NCBI RefSeq assembly: GCF_009831415.1
Contig: NZ_CP043727.1
Location: forward strand, 2,914,001-2,978,000
Source: Yersinia canariae
GTDB lineage: Bacteria > Pseudomonadota > Gammaproteobacteria > Enterobacterales > Enterobacteriaceae
Direction: 5' to 3'
DNA length: 64,000 bases
Positions 20,099 to 28,306 of this stretch are shown piece by piece. Within the stretch, counting starts at the first letter, position 1, and the number at the start of each line of letters is the position of its first letter. The notes below the pieces were generated by a model. The model ran no database searches. It was not told where the DNA came from and was given only the letters and a program-made list of their open reading frames with translations. The translations under genes were made by a program, and so were the position numbers.

Positions 20099-21211
20099 AT
20101 GATGACTAACGAAAATAATGGGTCTAATAAAAATCATTTTTCTGATAAAAACCAAGGGGCTGAGAAAAAGCATTTTGTCGAACTCAAGCATGTCACCAAA
20201 CGATTTGGCACCAATACCGTCATTGATGACTTAAATCTGGCTATTCCTAAAGGCGAAATGGTCACATTACTTGGGCCATCCGGCTGTGGCAAAACCACCG
20301 TATTGCGACTGGTTGCCGGGCTGGAAAAACCTACTGGCGGGCAAATTTTTATTGATGGAGAGGATGTCACTGACAGATCTATCCAGCAACGGGATATCTG
20401 CATGGTGTTTCAGTCCTATGCCTTGTTCCCCCATATGTCGCTCGGCGAAAATATTGGTTATGGCCTGAAAATGCTGGGTCGGCCGAAAAGTGAAATTCGT
20501 GAGCGGGTGACGGAAGCGCTGGCATTAGTGGACTTAGAAGGGTTTGCTGACCGTTTTGTCGATCAAATATCGGGGGGGCAACAACAGCGCGTGGCGCTGG
20601 CAAGGGCACTGATTCTAAAACCCAAAGTGCTGCTGTTTGATGAACCTCTCAGTAATCTGGATGCCAACTTGCGTCGCAGTATGCGCGATAAGATTCGTGA
20701 ATTGCAGCAGCAATTTAATATTACTTCGCTGTATGTGACACACGACCAAAGTGAAGCTTTTGCTGTTTCTGACACTGTGTTGGTGATGAACAAAGGCAAA
20801 ATCATGCAGATTGGTGCGCCGCAAGAATTATATCGCCACCCGGCTTCGCACTTTATGGCCAGTTTTATGGGGGATGCCAACGTCTTTCCCGCGCGGATCA
20901 ATAGTGATAGCGTCGAAATTTTTGGCTATCACATCCCTCGTCCACAAGGATTTGCTGCGGGATATCAACAATCTACCGTGGGGGTAAGGCCGGAGGCTAT
21001 TACCCTTAGCCAGCAAGGTGAGCCGAGCCAGCGCTGCACTATCAATAAAGTGGCTTATATGGGCCCTCAATATGAGGTTTTAGTTGATTGGCATGGCCAA
21101 TCATTATTATTGCAAGTGAATGCCACACAATTGCAACCGGCGCCAGGAGATAGCTATTACCTGCAAATTCACCCGTATGGCATGTTTGTCCTGACGGATG
21201 CCCCGCAATAA
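20099..21211 (+). CDS. afuC: Sugar-phosphate ABC transporter ATPase AfuC
   Basis: This is the cytoplasmic ATPase that powers the Afu transporter. The order is Walker A (GPSGCGKTT), Q-loop (VFQSYALFP), ABC signature ([15 protein letters not shown]), Walker B ([12 protein letters not shown]) and H-loop (VTHDQSEA). A C-terminal TOBE-like domain follows from about residue 275. The start at 20099 has AAGG upstream and lies 22 bp after afuB. The N-terminal 25 residues are low-complexity and rich in Asn and Lys, which is unusual for the family but harmless. The common database label of iron(III) transport ATPase is probably misleading here. Confidence 0.87.
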   Translation: MMTNENNGSNKNHFSDKNQGAEKKHFVELKHVTKRFGTNTVIDDLNLAIPKGEMVTLLGPSGCGKTTVLRLVAGLEKPTGGQIFIDGEDVTDRSIQQRDICMVFQSYALFPHMSLGENIGYGLKMLGRPKSEIRERVTEALALVDLEGFADRFVDQISGGQQQRVALARALILKPKVLLFDEPLSNLDANLRRSMRDKIRELQQQFNITSLYVTHDQSEAFAVSDTVLVMNKGKIMQIGAPQELYRHPASHFMASFMGDANVFPARINSDSVEIFGYHIPRPQGFAAGYQQSTVGVRPEAITLSQQGEPSQRCTINKVAYMGPQYEVLVDWHGQSLLLQVNATQLQPAPGDSYYLQIHPYGMFVLTDAPQ

Positions 21212-21217
21212 GCTCTC

Positions 21218-21250
21218 TGGCGGGCAGTGTGACCACATAACTGCCCGCCA
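21218..21250 (+). terminator. Terminator-like hairpin after afuABC
   Basis: An 11-bp perfect stem, TGGCGGGCAGT with ACTGCCCGCCA, encloses an 11-nt loop and begins 6 bp after the afuC stop. Only a short T-rich stretch (CTTTATC) follows, so termination may be incomplete, but the hairpin clearly marks the operon end. Confidence 0.65.
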
Positions 21251-21359
21251 CTTTATCAACCACCATGGCGTTTTTACGGGTGAATGTTGAGCGAAAAGCC
21301 AAAAATCTCAATAAGTTGCGCAAACTGTAAGCAAACAATCCAAATTTACTGTTTCCCCT

Positions 21360-21388
21360 TTGACATGTTCCTCATACCCCGCTATTAT
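21360..21388 (+). promoter_or_regulatory. Promoter of the first tRNA-Asn gene
   Basis: A perfect -35 box TTGACA (21360-21365) and the -10 box TATTAT (21383-21388) are spaced by 17 bp and followed by a GC-rich discriminator, as expected for a stringently controlled stable-RNA promoter. The same promoter, with equal spacing, is present before the second copy at 33128. Confidence 0.8.
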
Positions 21389-21406
21389 TCGCCCCGTTCA
21401 CACGAT

Positions 21407-21482
21407 TCCTCTGTAGTTCAGTCGGTAGAACGGCGGACTGTTAATCCGTATGTCACTGGTTCGAGTCCAGTCAGAGGAGCCA
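21407..21482 (+). tRNA. tRNA-Asn (GTT), first copy
   Basis: The 76-nt gene has acceptor arms TCCTCTG and CAGAGGA, the D-arm GTTCAGTCGGTAGAAC, the anticodon GTT at 21440-21442, the T-arm with GGTTCGAGTCC and an encoded CCA end. It equals the E. coli tRNA-Asn sequence as I remember it. The 17-bp stretch at 21467-21483 is the known attachment site of the Yersinia high-pathogenicity island. It is intact, and no island follows it. Confidence 0.98.
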
Positions 21483-21491
21483 AATTAGAGA

Positions 21492-21521
21492 AACCCGCTT
21501 AGTCACCTAAGCGGGTTTTTT
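21492..21521 (+). terminator. Terminator of the first tRNA-Asn gene
   Basis: Stem arms AACCCGCTTAG and CTAAGCGGGTT enclose a 4-nt loop TCAC and run into six T. Confidence 0.9.
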
Positions 21522-22063
21522 GCTTGCGTGGTTAACACCGCTATTTGTCCTAATAGTGAAACGCTTAAAGCTTCATTATTAATTTTTCATTACCCCGTCA
21601 TTCACGAAGTCATTATCAAATTAGCGGCTATCTCTCTGATATTTATCAGAGAATAAGTCGGACAAAGTATCATGGAACTTTCCTACGTATGATGTCGAAA
21701 AGTCGGATATATTCACATTTATAATTATAACTTAACTATTTCTTCTCTTTTTTTCCTGAATAATACATTCTAATTACAATAAAAAAATTCCTAACTCGTT
21801 TATAATCAATTCACTAAGCAGAATAATGCCGATGAGAAGAATTTAGTTACGCAACCTATGCATGAGTAAGAATCTTTTCTTGATAATCTATAATTAGAGA
21901 TTAAAATCACCGAAATAGTACCTCAGATAATTAGTACTTGGGCATCGGCAGTAGCGGTTCTTGTTTATCTCATCTTGGGTAATCATTTGAAGTCGATCGG
22001 TGCGAGCGAGGAGCAGTGAATTAACTCTGCGAATCCCAAGATATAACGGTTTACGGAGATAAC
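21522..22063. other. AT-rich leader before the EvgA-like gene
   Basis: This 540-bp stretch has no credible gene. It holds a perfect 9-bp inverted repeat, TCTCTGATA-TT-TATCAGAGA, at 21633-21652. It also holds an 8-5-8 inverted-repeat operator candidate at 21680-21700 and very AT-rich sequence at 21710-21830, consistent with H-NS-type silencing. A good ribosome-binding site (CGGAGA) precedes the regulator start at 22064. The length suggests complex regulation or a long untranslated leader. Confidence 0.5.
21680..21700. promoter_or_regulatory. Candidate EvgA/BvgA-type operator, copy 1
   Basis: TTCCTACG and TGTCGAAA are separated by 5 bp, an imperfect inverted repeat with the same 8-5-8 geometry as the site at 26691-26711. 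With the preceding base the left arm contains TTTCCTA, the heptad recognised by Bordetella BvgA, the family to which the downstream regulator belongs. It would allow autoregulation. Confidence 0.45.
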
Positions 22064-22696
22064 ATGACAAAATCAGTGATGATAGTTGATGACCACCCGG
22101 CGATTCGTGTCGCTATTCGTGCGTTATTATCACAAAGCAATGAATTTTCAACTATTTTTGAATCAGTTGATGGCAGTGAAGCCCTGGAAACATTAAAAAA
22201 TAATTCTGTTGATCTGGTTATTATCGATATTGAACTACCAAATTTTGATGGTTTCTCATTGCTGAAAAAACTACAACAACGTGGCTTTACAGGTAAATCA
22301 TTATTCTTATCAGCTAAAAACGAACAGGTTTTTGCTGTTCGGGCATTACAGGCTGGCGCGAACGGTTTCATTAGTAAGAATAAAGATATTAGTGAAATTC
22401 TTTTTGCTGCGCAGAACGTATTACGTGGGTATTCTTTCTTCCCATCAGAAACCTTGACCCAATTAGCCGGGCAGCCTTCAAGTCATGATCCAGTCAATCG
22501 CGCTCGCTTGTTGTCCGAGCGGGAAATTAATGTTTTGCGCTACCTGGTCAATGGTCTGTCTAATAAACAAATTGCCGATGAGATGTTTATCAGTAACAAA
22601 ACTGTCAGTACCTATAAAACACGGATCCTAACTAAATTAGGACTAAGTTCTGTAATTGAACTGGCTGATTATGCGCATACCCATAATTTGGTATAG
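22064..22696 (+). CDS. Response regulator, EvgA/BvgA-like (NarL/FixJ family)
   Basis: This is a DNA-binding regulator predicted to receive phosphate from the large hybrid kinase encoded next. The 210 residues comprise a receiver domain (VDDHP near residue 8, Asp55 in VIIDIELPN, Ser82 in FLSAKN and Lys104-Asn in FISKNK) and a LuxR-type helix-turn-helix (LSEREINVLRYLVNGLSNKQIA, MFISNKTVSTYKTRIL). The gene overlaps the kinase start. Its position directly upstream of a fimbrial operon, and the shared operator candidates, suggest that it controls these fimbriae. Similarity to EvgA and BvgA is at family level, so no gene symbol is given. Confidence 0.85.
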   Translation: MTKSVMIVDDHPAIRVAIRALLSQSNEFSTIFESVDGSEALETLKNNSVDLVIIDIELPNFDGFSLLKKLQQRGFTGKSLFLSAKNEQVFAVRALQAGANGFISKNKDISEILFAAQNVLRGYSFFPSETLTQLAGQPSSHDPVNRARLLSEREINVLRYLVNGLSNKQIADEMFISNKTVSTYKTRILTKLGLSSVIELADYAHTHNLV

Positions 22697-25600
22697 CTCA
22701 GCAAAGTCTGATTTATCGCGTACCGCGTTATTTTTACGTCGTTGGTTTTCCTTACGCATTTTACTGTGTTGCTTGCTATTACTTAGCGGGCAGCTTCATG
22801 CTTCCCTGATAACCGGCCGTCAGGGATGCGATACCGGTCAACCGCTGACAATCCACAGTATCGCAAACAGTTACAGCGAAGACTTATTACTCCCTCCGTC
22901 CACTGATGCCCGCCAATCAAGCCGGCGTACAGTAAAAGTGGGCGTTGTTATTGATGCCAATACCCCTTTCGTTGTTAATCGCGATGACAATTCCATAGAA
23001 GGTATCGTCGCGGATTATTTGAAAATTATCAGTGATGCCAGCCAACTCTCTTTCCAGATGATTGGTTATTGTGATTATGGCCTTGTTTTGAATGCACTGG
23101 AAAATGGTCAGGTTGACTTAATGGCGGGAACCCCGATGCCCGCTCAGCCAGGGCTGATAGCTTCCCATGCATTCTTTACCAATCGGCATGTTGAAGTTCG
23201 CAGTAAAAATTGGGATCCCACGAAACGCACTCATCCGGAAACGGTGGCTATCGTGAATAACGAGCCTCTGTCACCGGAGTTTTTATTTAATTATCATGCC
23301 GATAAAATCGTCGCCTACCCTAACCAATTACAGGGGTTACTGGCGGTCGCCTATGGTAATGCCGACGTCTTTGTCGCAAATGCCACGTCAGCAAACTATT
23401 TGATTGATCAATTACAACTGCTGACACTGCAAATTCGAAACTTTGCGCCCTATCATCCTGCTCCCTATACCTTTTTGGCTCTGGAAAAAAATCAAAAACT
23501 GATTGATTACATTAATCAGATTCTGGAATTACTGCCCAGCCGCGCCACAGGTGATATTCAACAGCGTTGGTTTGGTAGCAAACACCATTACAATATTGAT
23601 GCCAAATTACTGCTGACGGAACAGGAAGTTAACTGGATTCAACACCATCCGGTGGTGACTTATGTAGCTCCGCTGGATTTGGCTCCGTTAATTTTCCGTG
23701 ATCGCCAAACCGGCGAGATGGCGGGTTTCTCTGTCGATCTGATTGATATTATTTCACGCCGAACCGGGATTAAATTTAAACCGATTTACACTAAAGATAC
23801 CGGCGAAGCTGTGCGGGATTTTATCGCCGGGAAAACAGATATGCTGCCCATCGTCGCTGCGCGCAATGGTCAGTATGGCAGTAACCTCTTCTCTTCACCT
23901 GTTGCCCAATCTTTATGGGGTATTTTGACACGAGAAGATCGTATCGATATCAACAATGTCGCAGACTTAGCAGGAAAACGGGTCGGTATACAAGCGGGCA
24001 GCACTTCCGGTGGGGTTATTAGCAACGCTCTTTTGGCACAGAAAATCACCTTTGTAGAAGCACCCGACACCATGACGTTGGTGCGCTGGTTACAACAAGG
24101 GAAAGTAGACGCGATTATCAAAAATATGATGACCGCTAACTATCTGTCGGCACAGAACTTTACACCTAATATCAAGACGGTGGCGGTTACCGGAGAAGAA
24201 CCATTAATGATGGCATTTGCCATTAATCCGGCGCTGCCTGAATTAAAAGCCATCATAGATAAAGTGATTGAATCTATTCCTCCGGAAGAATTAGACAATC
24301 TGATCAGTGAATGGAGTACATTCAAACCTAAACCCACCTCTTTTGATGAACATTCATTAGAAAATGAATGGCTGATGCTGGCGCTAAAAATAAGCTCCGG
24401 CATATTGCTTGTCTTCGGCTTGTACCTTGGTTACCTTGTGTTCAATAAACGCCGCCAGGCCAAGTTACTGCATGCCCGTTTAGTCCAGCAAGAATCAATT
24501 ATTAATGCCTTACCCTTTGCTGTTTTTATTCGCACCACAGATGGTGAGTTAGCGGTTTATAACAGCCACTTTGCAGATGCGCATCAAGATAAGCTAAACG
24601 ACATGCTCAATCAGAAGACTGAGCAAGCTCACTGGCCGATGACCAGCCAACTTGACCGCGAGATAGATAAGTATTGTCGTGATGTTTTACACGATAGAAA
24701 GCCCCAAATGGTGGATTTATCTCTTGAGATTAACGGTGAATTGCGTGATATCTTCCTGTGGATTATTCCTCTGGATAATGCTGAGCGCAGTCTACTCGGC
24801 GGTTGGTTGGATATCAGCCAGCGCAAAACTGTTGAGCGGCAATTGGAAGCGGCCCGTGTTGAAGCTGAAAGTGCCAACCGCACCAAGAGCACGTTCTTGG
24901 CGACCATTAGCCATGAACTGCGCACACCAATGTACGCCATTATGGGGTTACTGGAGCTGGAAATACGCAGCCCGCAACCCGTGGATAAAAACACACTGGT
25001 GACCGTATCTAAATCAGCTCAATCTTTGATGCTGTTGCTTGATGACATTATCGACTCCGCTAAAATTGAAGCCGGTCAACTGAGTGTCCACCCTGCTGTC
25101 GTCGATTTCCGCCAAGAAATAGAGCGCATGTTCACGATTTATCAACCTATCGCCGATGAACGCAACCTGAGATTCTCTGGTTGGTTGGATGATCAAATCC
25201 CTGATTTAGTTATGGTTGATATGCTGCGCGTCCGTCAGGTGATGGGGAATCTATTGGGTAATGCCCTGAAGTTTACTGAACATGGCGGTGTGTCAGTGGA
25301 TATTACCTGGGAAGCCATTGACGAAAAGCATGGCATAATGAATATCGATATTACTGATACCGGTATTGGCATCTCTCCTGCGGCACAAGCTACATTATTC
25401 CAGCCATTCAGCCAGGCCAATGAGGGTAAATCACCGCGTTTCGGTGGTTCCGGTTTAGGGCTGTGGATCTGCCATCAATTGATTCACAAAATGGGTGGGC
25501 AAATTGCCTTAGAAAGCCAGCTCGGCAAAGGGACTAGCCTGTTTATTACCTTGCCGCTGGAGGTTGCAACTGCGGATGATTTGCCGCCAGATTCAACCAT

Positions 25601-26519
25601 TGTACACGCAGATGAAACGCAATTGAGTCAGTTGAAAAACTTGCGAATTCTGGTCGTCGATGATTTACCGGCCAATCGCCAATTACTTCAACAACAGTTA
25701 GCTTTTATCGGTATTGAGCAAGTCATGAGTGCTGAAAATGGCGCAGAAGCTTGGCAGATATTGCAGCATTACAGTTTTGATGCCGTCATTACCGATTACA
25801 ATATGCCTTTGATGAATGGCTACGAATTGGCAGCCCATATCCGCAATAGTGCAACAATGAAAGATATGGTTATCATTGGCTGTACCGCGGATGCGCGGGA
25901 AGAAAGCGCGGCCCGTTGCAGTGACGCCGGTATGAATGACTGCATGGTCAAACCTGTAACTATTGATACGCTGCGGACTACCCTGCTTCGGCTGGAAATT
26001 ATTGGAAGCAATGCGGATGTTATCCATCATCACACCGTCATTGATGCTGATGATGATGTCAGCGCACAAGATAGCGCGCATCAGGAAAAAACAATTTCAA
26101 CTGACAGTGAGCAACAATCCCCCCTTCTGACGGCACAGAAAAAGCTAAAATCACTCTCCGGCGGGAGCCACGAGGTGGAGTTGAAGTTATTGCAATCATT
26201 ACTGGAAAGCAATATACAAGATACTGCGACATTGACGACACTGTATACGCGCCTAACGGCTGATGATGACAGTACTATTTCTACTGATATTTTTAAAGAA
26301 ATGGCCAGTCTGGTTCACCGAATTAAAGGTGCCGTACAACTAATTGATGCGCTGGCACTAGTAGAAAGTTGTATTCAATTCGAATCATTACTGCATACAC
26401 AAGATAGATATGCCGTCATTTCTTATGGTGTTGATTACTTGATACTGTTGACTGAGACTAACCAATTATTGGTAGAATTAATTGCTTCATACTCTGAAAT
26501 AGACAGTTCCGCGCGATAA
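22671..26519 (+). CDS. Hybrid sensor histidine kinase, EvgS/BvgS-like
   Basis: This is a large unorthodox membrane kinase carrying the full phosphorelay. The order of domains is: signal segment (about residues 22-45), two periplasmic Venus-flytrap domains (about 60-300 and 320-545), one membrane helix (about 567-587) and a PAS-like linker. After these come HisKA with His748 in ATISHELRTP, ATPase (GNLLGNALKFTE, GGSGLGLWI), receiver with Asp1042 in VITDYNMP, and an HPt domain with His1216 in SLVHRIKGA. I chose the ATG at 22671, overlapping the regulator by 26 bp. The reading frame is open upstream to 22656 (TTG). The 1282 residues agree with EvgS and BvgS (about 1200). The signal it senses is unknown. 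Confidence 0.88.
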   Translation: MRIPIIWYSSAKSDLSRTALFLRRWFSLRILLCCLLLLSGQLHASLITGRQGCDTGQPLTIHSIANSYSEDLLLPPSTDARQSSRRTVKVGVVIDANTPFVVNRDDNSIEGIVADYLKIISDASQLSFQMIGYCDYGLVLNALENGQVDLMAGTPMPAQPGLIASHAFFTNRHVEVRSKNWDPTKRTHPETVAIVNNEPLSPEFLFNYHADKIVAYPNQLQGLLAVAYGNADVFVANATSANYLIDQLQLLTLQIRNFAPYHPAPYTFLALEKNQKLIDYINQILELLPSRATGDIQQRWFGSKHHYNIDAKLLLTEQEVNWIQHHPVVTYVAPLDLAPLIFRDRQTGEMAGFSVDLIDIISRRTGIKFKPIYTKDTGEAVRDFIAGKTDMLPIVAARNGQYGSNLFSSPVAQSLWGILTREDRIDINNVADLAGKRVGIQAGSTSGGVISNALLAQKITFVEAPDTMTLVRWLQQGKVDAIIKNMMTANYLSAQNFTPNIKTVAVTGEEPLMMAFAINPALPELKAIIDKVIESIPPEELDNLISEWSTFKPKPTSFDEHSLENEWLMLALKISSGILLVFGLYLGYLVFNKRRQAKLLHARLVQQESIINALPFAVFIRTTDGELAVYNSHFADAHQDKLNDMLNQKTEQAHWPMTSQLDREIDKYCRDVLHDRKPQMVDLSLEINGELRDIFLWIIPLDNAERSLLGGWLDISQRKTVERQLEAARVEAESANRTKSTFLATISHELRTPMYAIMGLLELEIRSPQPVDKNTLVTVSKSAQSLMLLLDDIIDSAKIEAGQLSVHPAVVDFRQEIERMFTIYQPIADERNLRFSGWLDDQIPDLVMVDMLRVRQVMGNLLGNALKFTEHGGVSVDITWEAIDEKHGIMNIDITDTGIGISPAAQATLFQPFSQANEGKSPRFGGSGLGLWICHQLIHKMGGQIALESQLGKGTSLFITLPLEVATADDLPPDSTIVHADETQLSQLKNLRILVVDDLPANRQLLQQQLAFIGIEQVMSAENGAEAWQILQHYSFDAVITDYNMPLMNGYELAAHIRNSATMKDMVIIGCTADAREESAARCSDAGMNDCMVKPVTIDTLRTTLLRLEIIGSNADVIHHHTVIDADDDVSAQDSAHQEKTISTDSEQQSPLLTAQKKLKSLSGGSHEVELKLLQSLLESNIQDTATLTTLYTRLTADDDSTISTDIFKEMASLVHRIKGAVQLIDALALVESCIQFESLLHTQDRYAVISYGVDYLILLTETNQLLVELIASYSEIDSSAR

Positions 26520-26547
26520 AATAGAAATCGAAATAATATTATTGCTG

Positions 26548-26579
26548 AAAGCCCATCGGAGATTCTGATGGGCTTTTTT
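26548..26579 (+). terminator. Terminator after the EvgS-like gene
   Basis: Stem arms AAAGCCCATC and GATGGGCTTT enclose a 9-nt loop and run into a T-tract. It separates the two-component genes from the fimbrial operon, which therefore needs its own promoter. Confidence 0.85.
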
Positions 26580-26902
26580 ACTGCCTGACTTTTATATTTA
26601 ATAATCCAAATATAAACTCACACCCAAAATAAAACATAACCATTTGTAATAAATGAATATTTTAATTACACCTCGGTTATACAGGATAAGTTCCTACACG
26701 TTTTGTGGGAAATTTCACATATAAAACAAAGACGCCTCTCATTCTGCTGCCTCGATTTTCCCCTTACACTACCGGTGGTCCCAAAACCAGATAGTCAATA
26801 TAAATAACGGATGGTCATATTCAGCTTGATGATCGCTCATTCTGTTGAATGCTTAAGATCCCGTTTGCGAAAATATAAATCATAAATTTAAGTGGGAATA
26901 TC
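26580..26902 (+). promoter_or_regulatory. Fimbrial operon promoter region
   Basis: The gap of about 320 bp between the kinase terminator and the first pilin gene contains no gene. Its upper part (26590-26690) is AT-rich. The operator candidate at 26691-26711 lies about 190 bp before the pilin start. I cannot point to one clear -10/-35 pair. A GTGGGA ribosome-binding site precedes the ATG at 26903. No invertible-element repeats of the fimS type are visible, so phase variation by inversion is not indicated. Confidence 0.5.
26691..26711. promoter_or_regulatory. Candidate EvgA/BvgA-type operator, copy 2
   Basis: TTCCTACA and TGTGGGAA form an inverted repeat with seven of eight pairs and a 5-bp spacer, CGTTT. 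It shares its geometry and left arm with the site at 21680-21700 upstream of the regulator gene. This suggests that the EvgA-like regulator binds before the fimbrial operon. Confidence 0.5.
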
Positions 26903-27433
26903 ATGGGAAAAACATTAATTGCGTTGGTGCTACTTACCCTACCGGGCATAGCGTTGGCGGCAACCTCAAATAACACTATCAAGTTTCAGGGAGAAGTTGC
27001 CGAACAAACTTGCATGGTTGATATCAATGGCACAGCCAACACACCCGTTGTTTTGTTACCAACCGTCTCAACCAGTAATTTGAATCAAGTCAACTCAGTC
27101 GCCGGTAAAACCAACTTCACGATCAATCTAACCGGCTGCAATATCGCCATACAAGACACCAAAATCAGCTCTGTTTTCCAAGGGATGAATGTCACACCTG
27201 CAGGTAATTTGGGGAACGTAGGGACAGCACAAAACGTTGCCATTCAATTACTTGATACTAACGGAGCACCAATTCGTATGTCTGGCGGCAGTGTTTCGGT
27301 CCCCGGCATTACCTTGGTTGCTGGGGCAACATCAGCATCTCAGGATTTGGCTGCACAATACATTACGGAAGAAGGTCGCGCGACAGCAGGGAGCGTTATT
27401 GCTTCAGCTCAATATGCGATCACCTATCCCTGA
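26903..27433 (+). CDS. Fimbrial major subunit (type 1 pilin family)
   Basis: This is a structural pilin exported to the periplasm and assembled by the chaperone-usher pair that follows. The 176-residue protein starts with a signal peptide (cleavage after ALA, residue 19). It carries the single conserved disulfide of type 1 pilins: Cys37 in AEQTCMVDI and the second cysteine in LTGCNIA near residue 79. The C-terminal strand ends in ASAQYAITYP, with the penultimate-type tyrosine used for chaperone binding. It is the first and probably most highly expressed gene of the operon. Confidence 0.88.
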   Translation: MGKTLIALVLLTLPGIALAATSNNTIKFQGEVAEQTCMVDINGTANTPVVLLPTVSTSNLNQVNSVAGKTNFTINLTGCNIAIQDTKISSVFQGMNVTPAGNLGNVGTAQNVAIQLLDTNGAPIRMSGGSVSVPGITLVAGATSASQDLAAQYITEEGRATAGSVIASAQYAITYP

Positions 27434-27523
27434 CTATTCGTGAAATCCAAGCTGTTCATGAATACGTTGGCCACCGGTAACGGAGCCGAAATACACCAGA
27501 AAAACCGAGGATATGTAAGCGCT

Positions 27524-28258
27524 ATGCCACTGATTGCCCACAAAATTATCGCCTGCTCGTTGTTGCTGCTTAGCGGCGTACCCTTATGGACGCAAGCCAG
27601 TGTTGTCATGACAGGAACACGTATCATTTATCCTGAAGGCACACGGGAGAAAGTGCTTCAACTCAGTAATAAAGATGACCATCCTAATTTGGTTCAATTA
27701 TGGATGGATGACGGAAATAATCAGTCTTCTCCATCAAAAAATGATGTCCCATTCGCATTGACACCACAAATATTCCGCATGGAAGCCCAAAGCGGACAAG
27801 TGGTTCGTTTGTCGTATATTGAACATAATTTACCCAAAGATCGTGAGTCAGTTTTCTATCTGAACTTCCTACAAATCCCCGCGTTAAAAAAAGTAGACTC
27901 GGAACCGGAAAACAAACTGGTTTTGATTGTTAATAACCGGCTGAAAGTCTTTTATCGCCCTGCAGCATTGAAAGAAAACGTTGATACCTTGGGTGAGAAA
28001 ATCCGCGTCACTCTGGCTAGCACTAGTGGCGACAAAATCAAGATACATAACCCTACGGCTTATTACATAAGCTTGCGTGATGCCAAACTGGTAAGTGATG
28101 GGAAAACCATTTCATTTGCAACTAGCGAGATGTTTGCGCCCAACTCAACCACTGATCTGGCTTTGCCGGCAGGTGTTAAAGCTAAAAAGGGTGAGTTGCT
28201 GACGCTAAACGTGGTTAATGATTATGGCACCAACATTCCCTGCGATTATCATTTGTAA
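27524..28258 (+). CDS. Fimbrial periplasmic chaperone (PapD/FimC family), first copy
   Basis: The chaperone caps pilin subunits in the periplasm by donor-strand complementation and hands them to the usher. The sequence has the N-terminal immunoglobulin-like domain with TGTRIIYPEG and the conserved RESVFYLNFLQIP stretch. The signature NNRLKVFYRPA and a C-terminal domain follow. I prefer the ATG at 27524, which begins a good signal peptide (MPLIAHKIIACSLLLL), although its GAGG motif is 13 bases away. The frame is open to a GTG at 27440, which would give an unusually long leader. A second chaperone gene closes the operon. Confidence 0.87.
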   Translation: MPLIAHKIIACSLLLLSGVPLWTQASVVMTGTRIIYPEGTREKVLQLSNKDDHPNLVQLWMDDGNNQSSPSKNDVPFALTPQIFRMEAQSGQVVRLSYIEHNLPKDRESVFYLNFLQIPALKKVDSEPENKLVLIVNNRLKVFYRPAALKENVDTLGEKIRVTLASTSGDKIKIHNPTAYYISLRDAKLVSDGKTISFATSEMFAPNSTTDLALPAGVKAKKGELLTLNVVNDYGTNIPCDYHL

Positions 28259-28306
28259 TGCGGCCGCGATGATAATCCACAATGTGCCAGGCTACAGGGA
28301 TAGCCA

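Larger units (their letters stand above)
21360..21521 (+). repeat. Direct repeat of tRNA-Asn transcription unit, left copy
   Basis: Promoter boxes, the whole tRNA gene and the terminator recur at 33128-33289 with a constant offset of 11,768 bp. The 76-bp tRNA is identical, and the flanks differ by scattered substitutions only. The repeats bracket the EvgAS-like and fimbrial genes and could recombine with each other. Confidence 0.85.

Noticed and set aside
16715..21211. Iron(III) ABC transporter
   Set aside because: Family labels would suggest iron uptake, but the binding protein lacks the iron-coordinating tyrosine pair, no Fur-box-like sequence is apparent, and the operon follows uhpABC. 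I therefore call it sugar-phosphate transport.
26580..26902. Invertible promoter element before the fimbrial operon
   Set aside because: No pair of inverted repeats of adequate length flanks the region, and no recombinase gene lies near.
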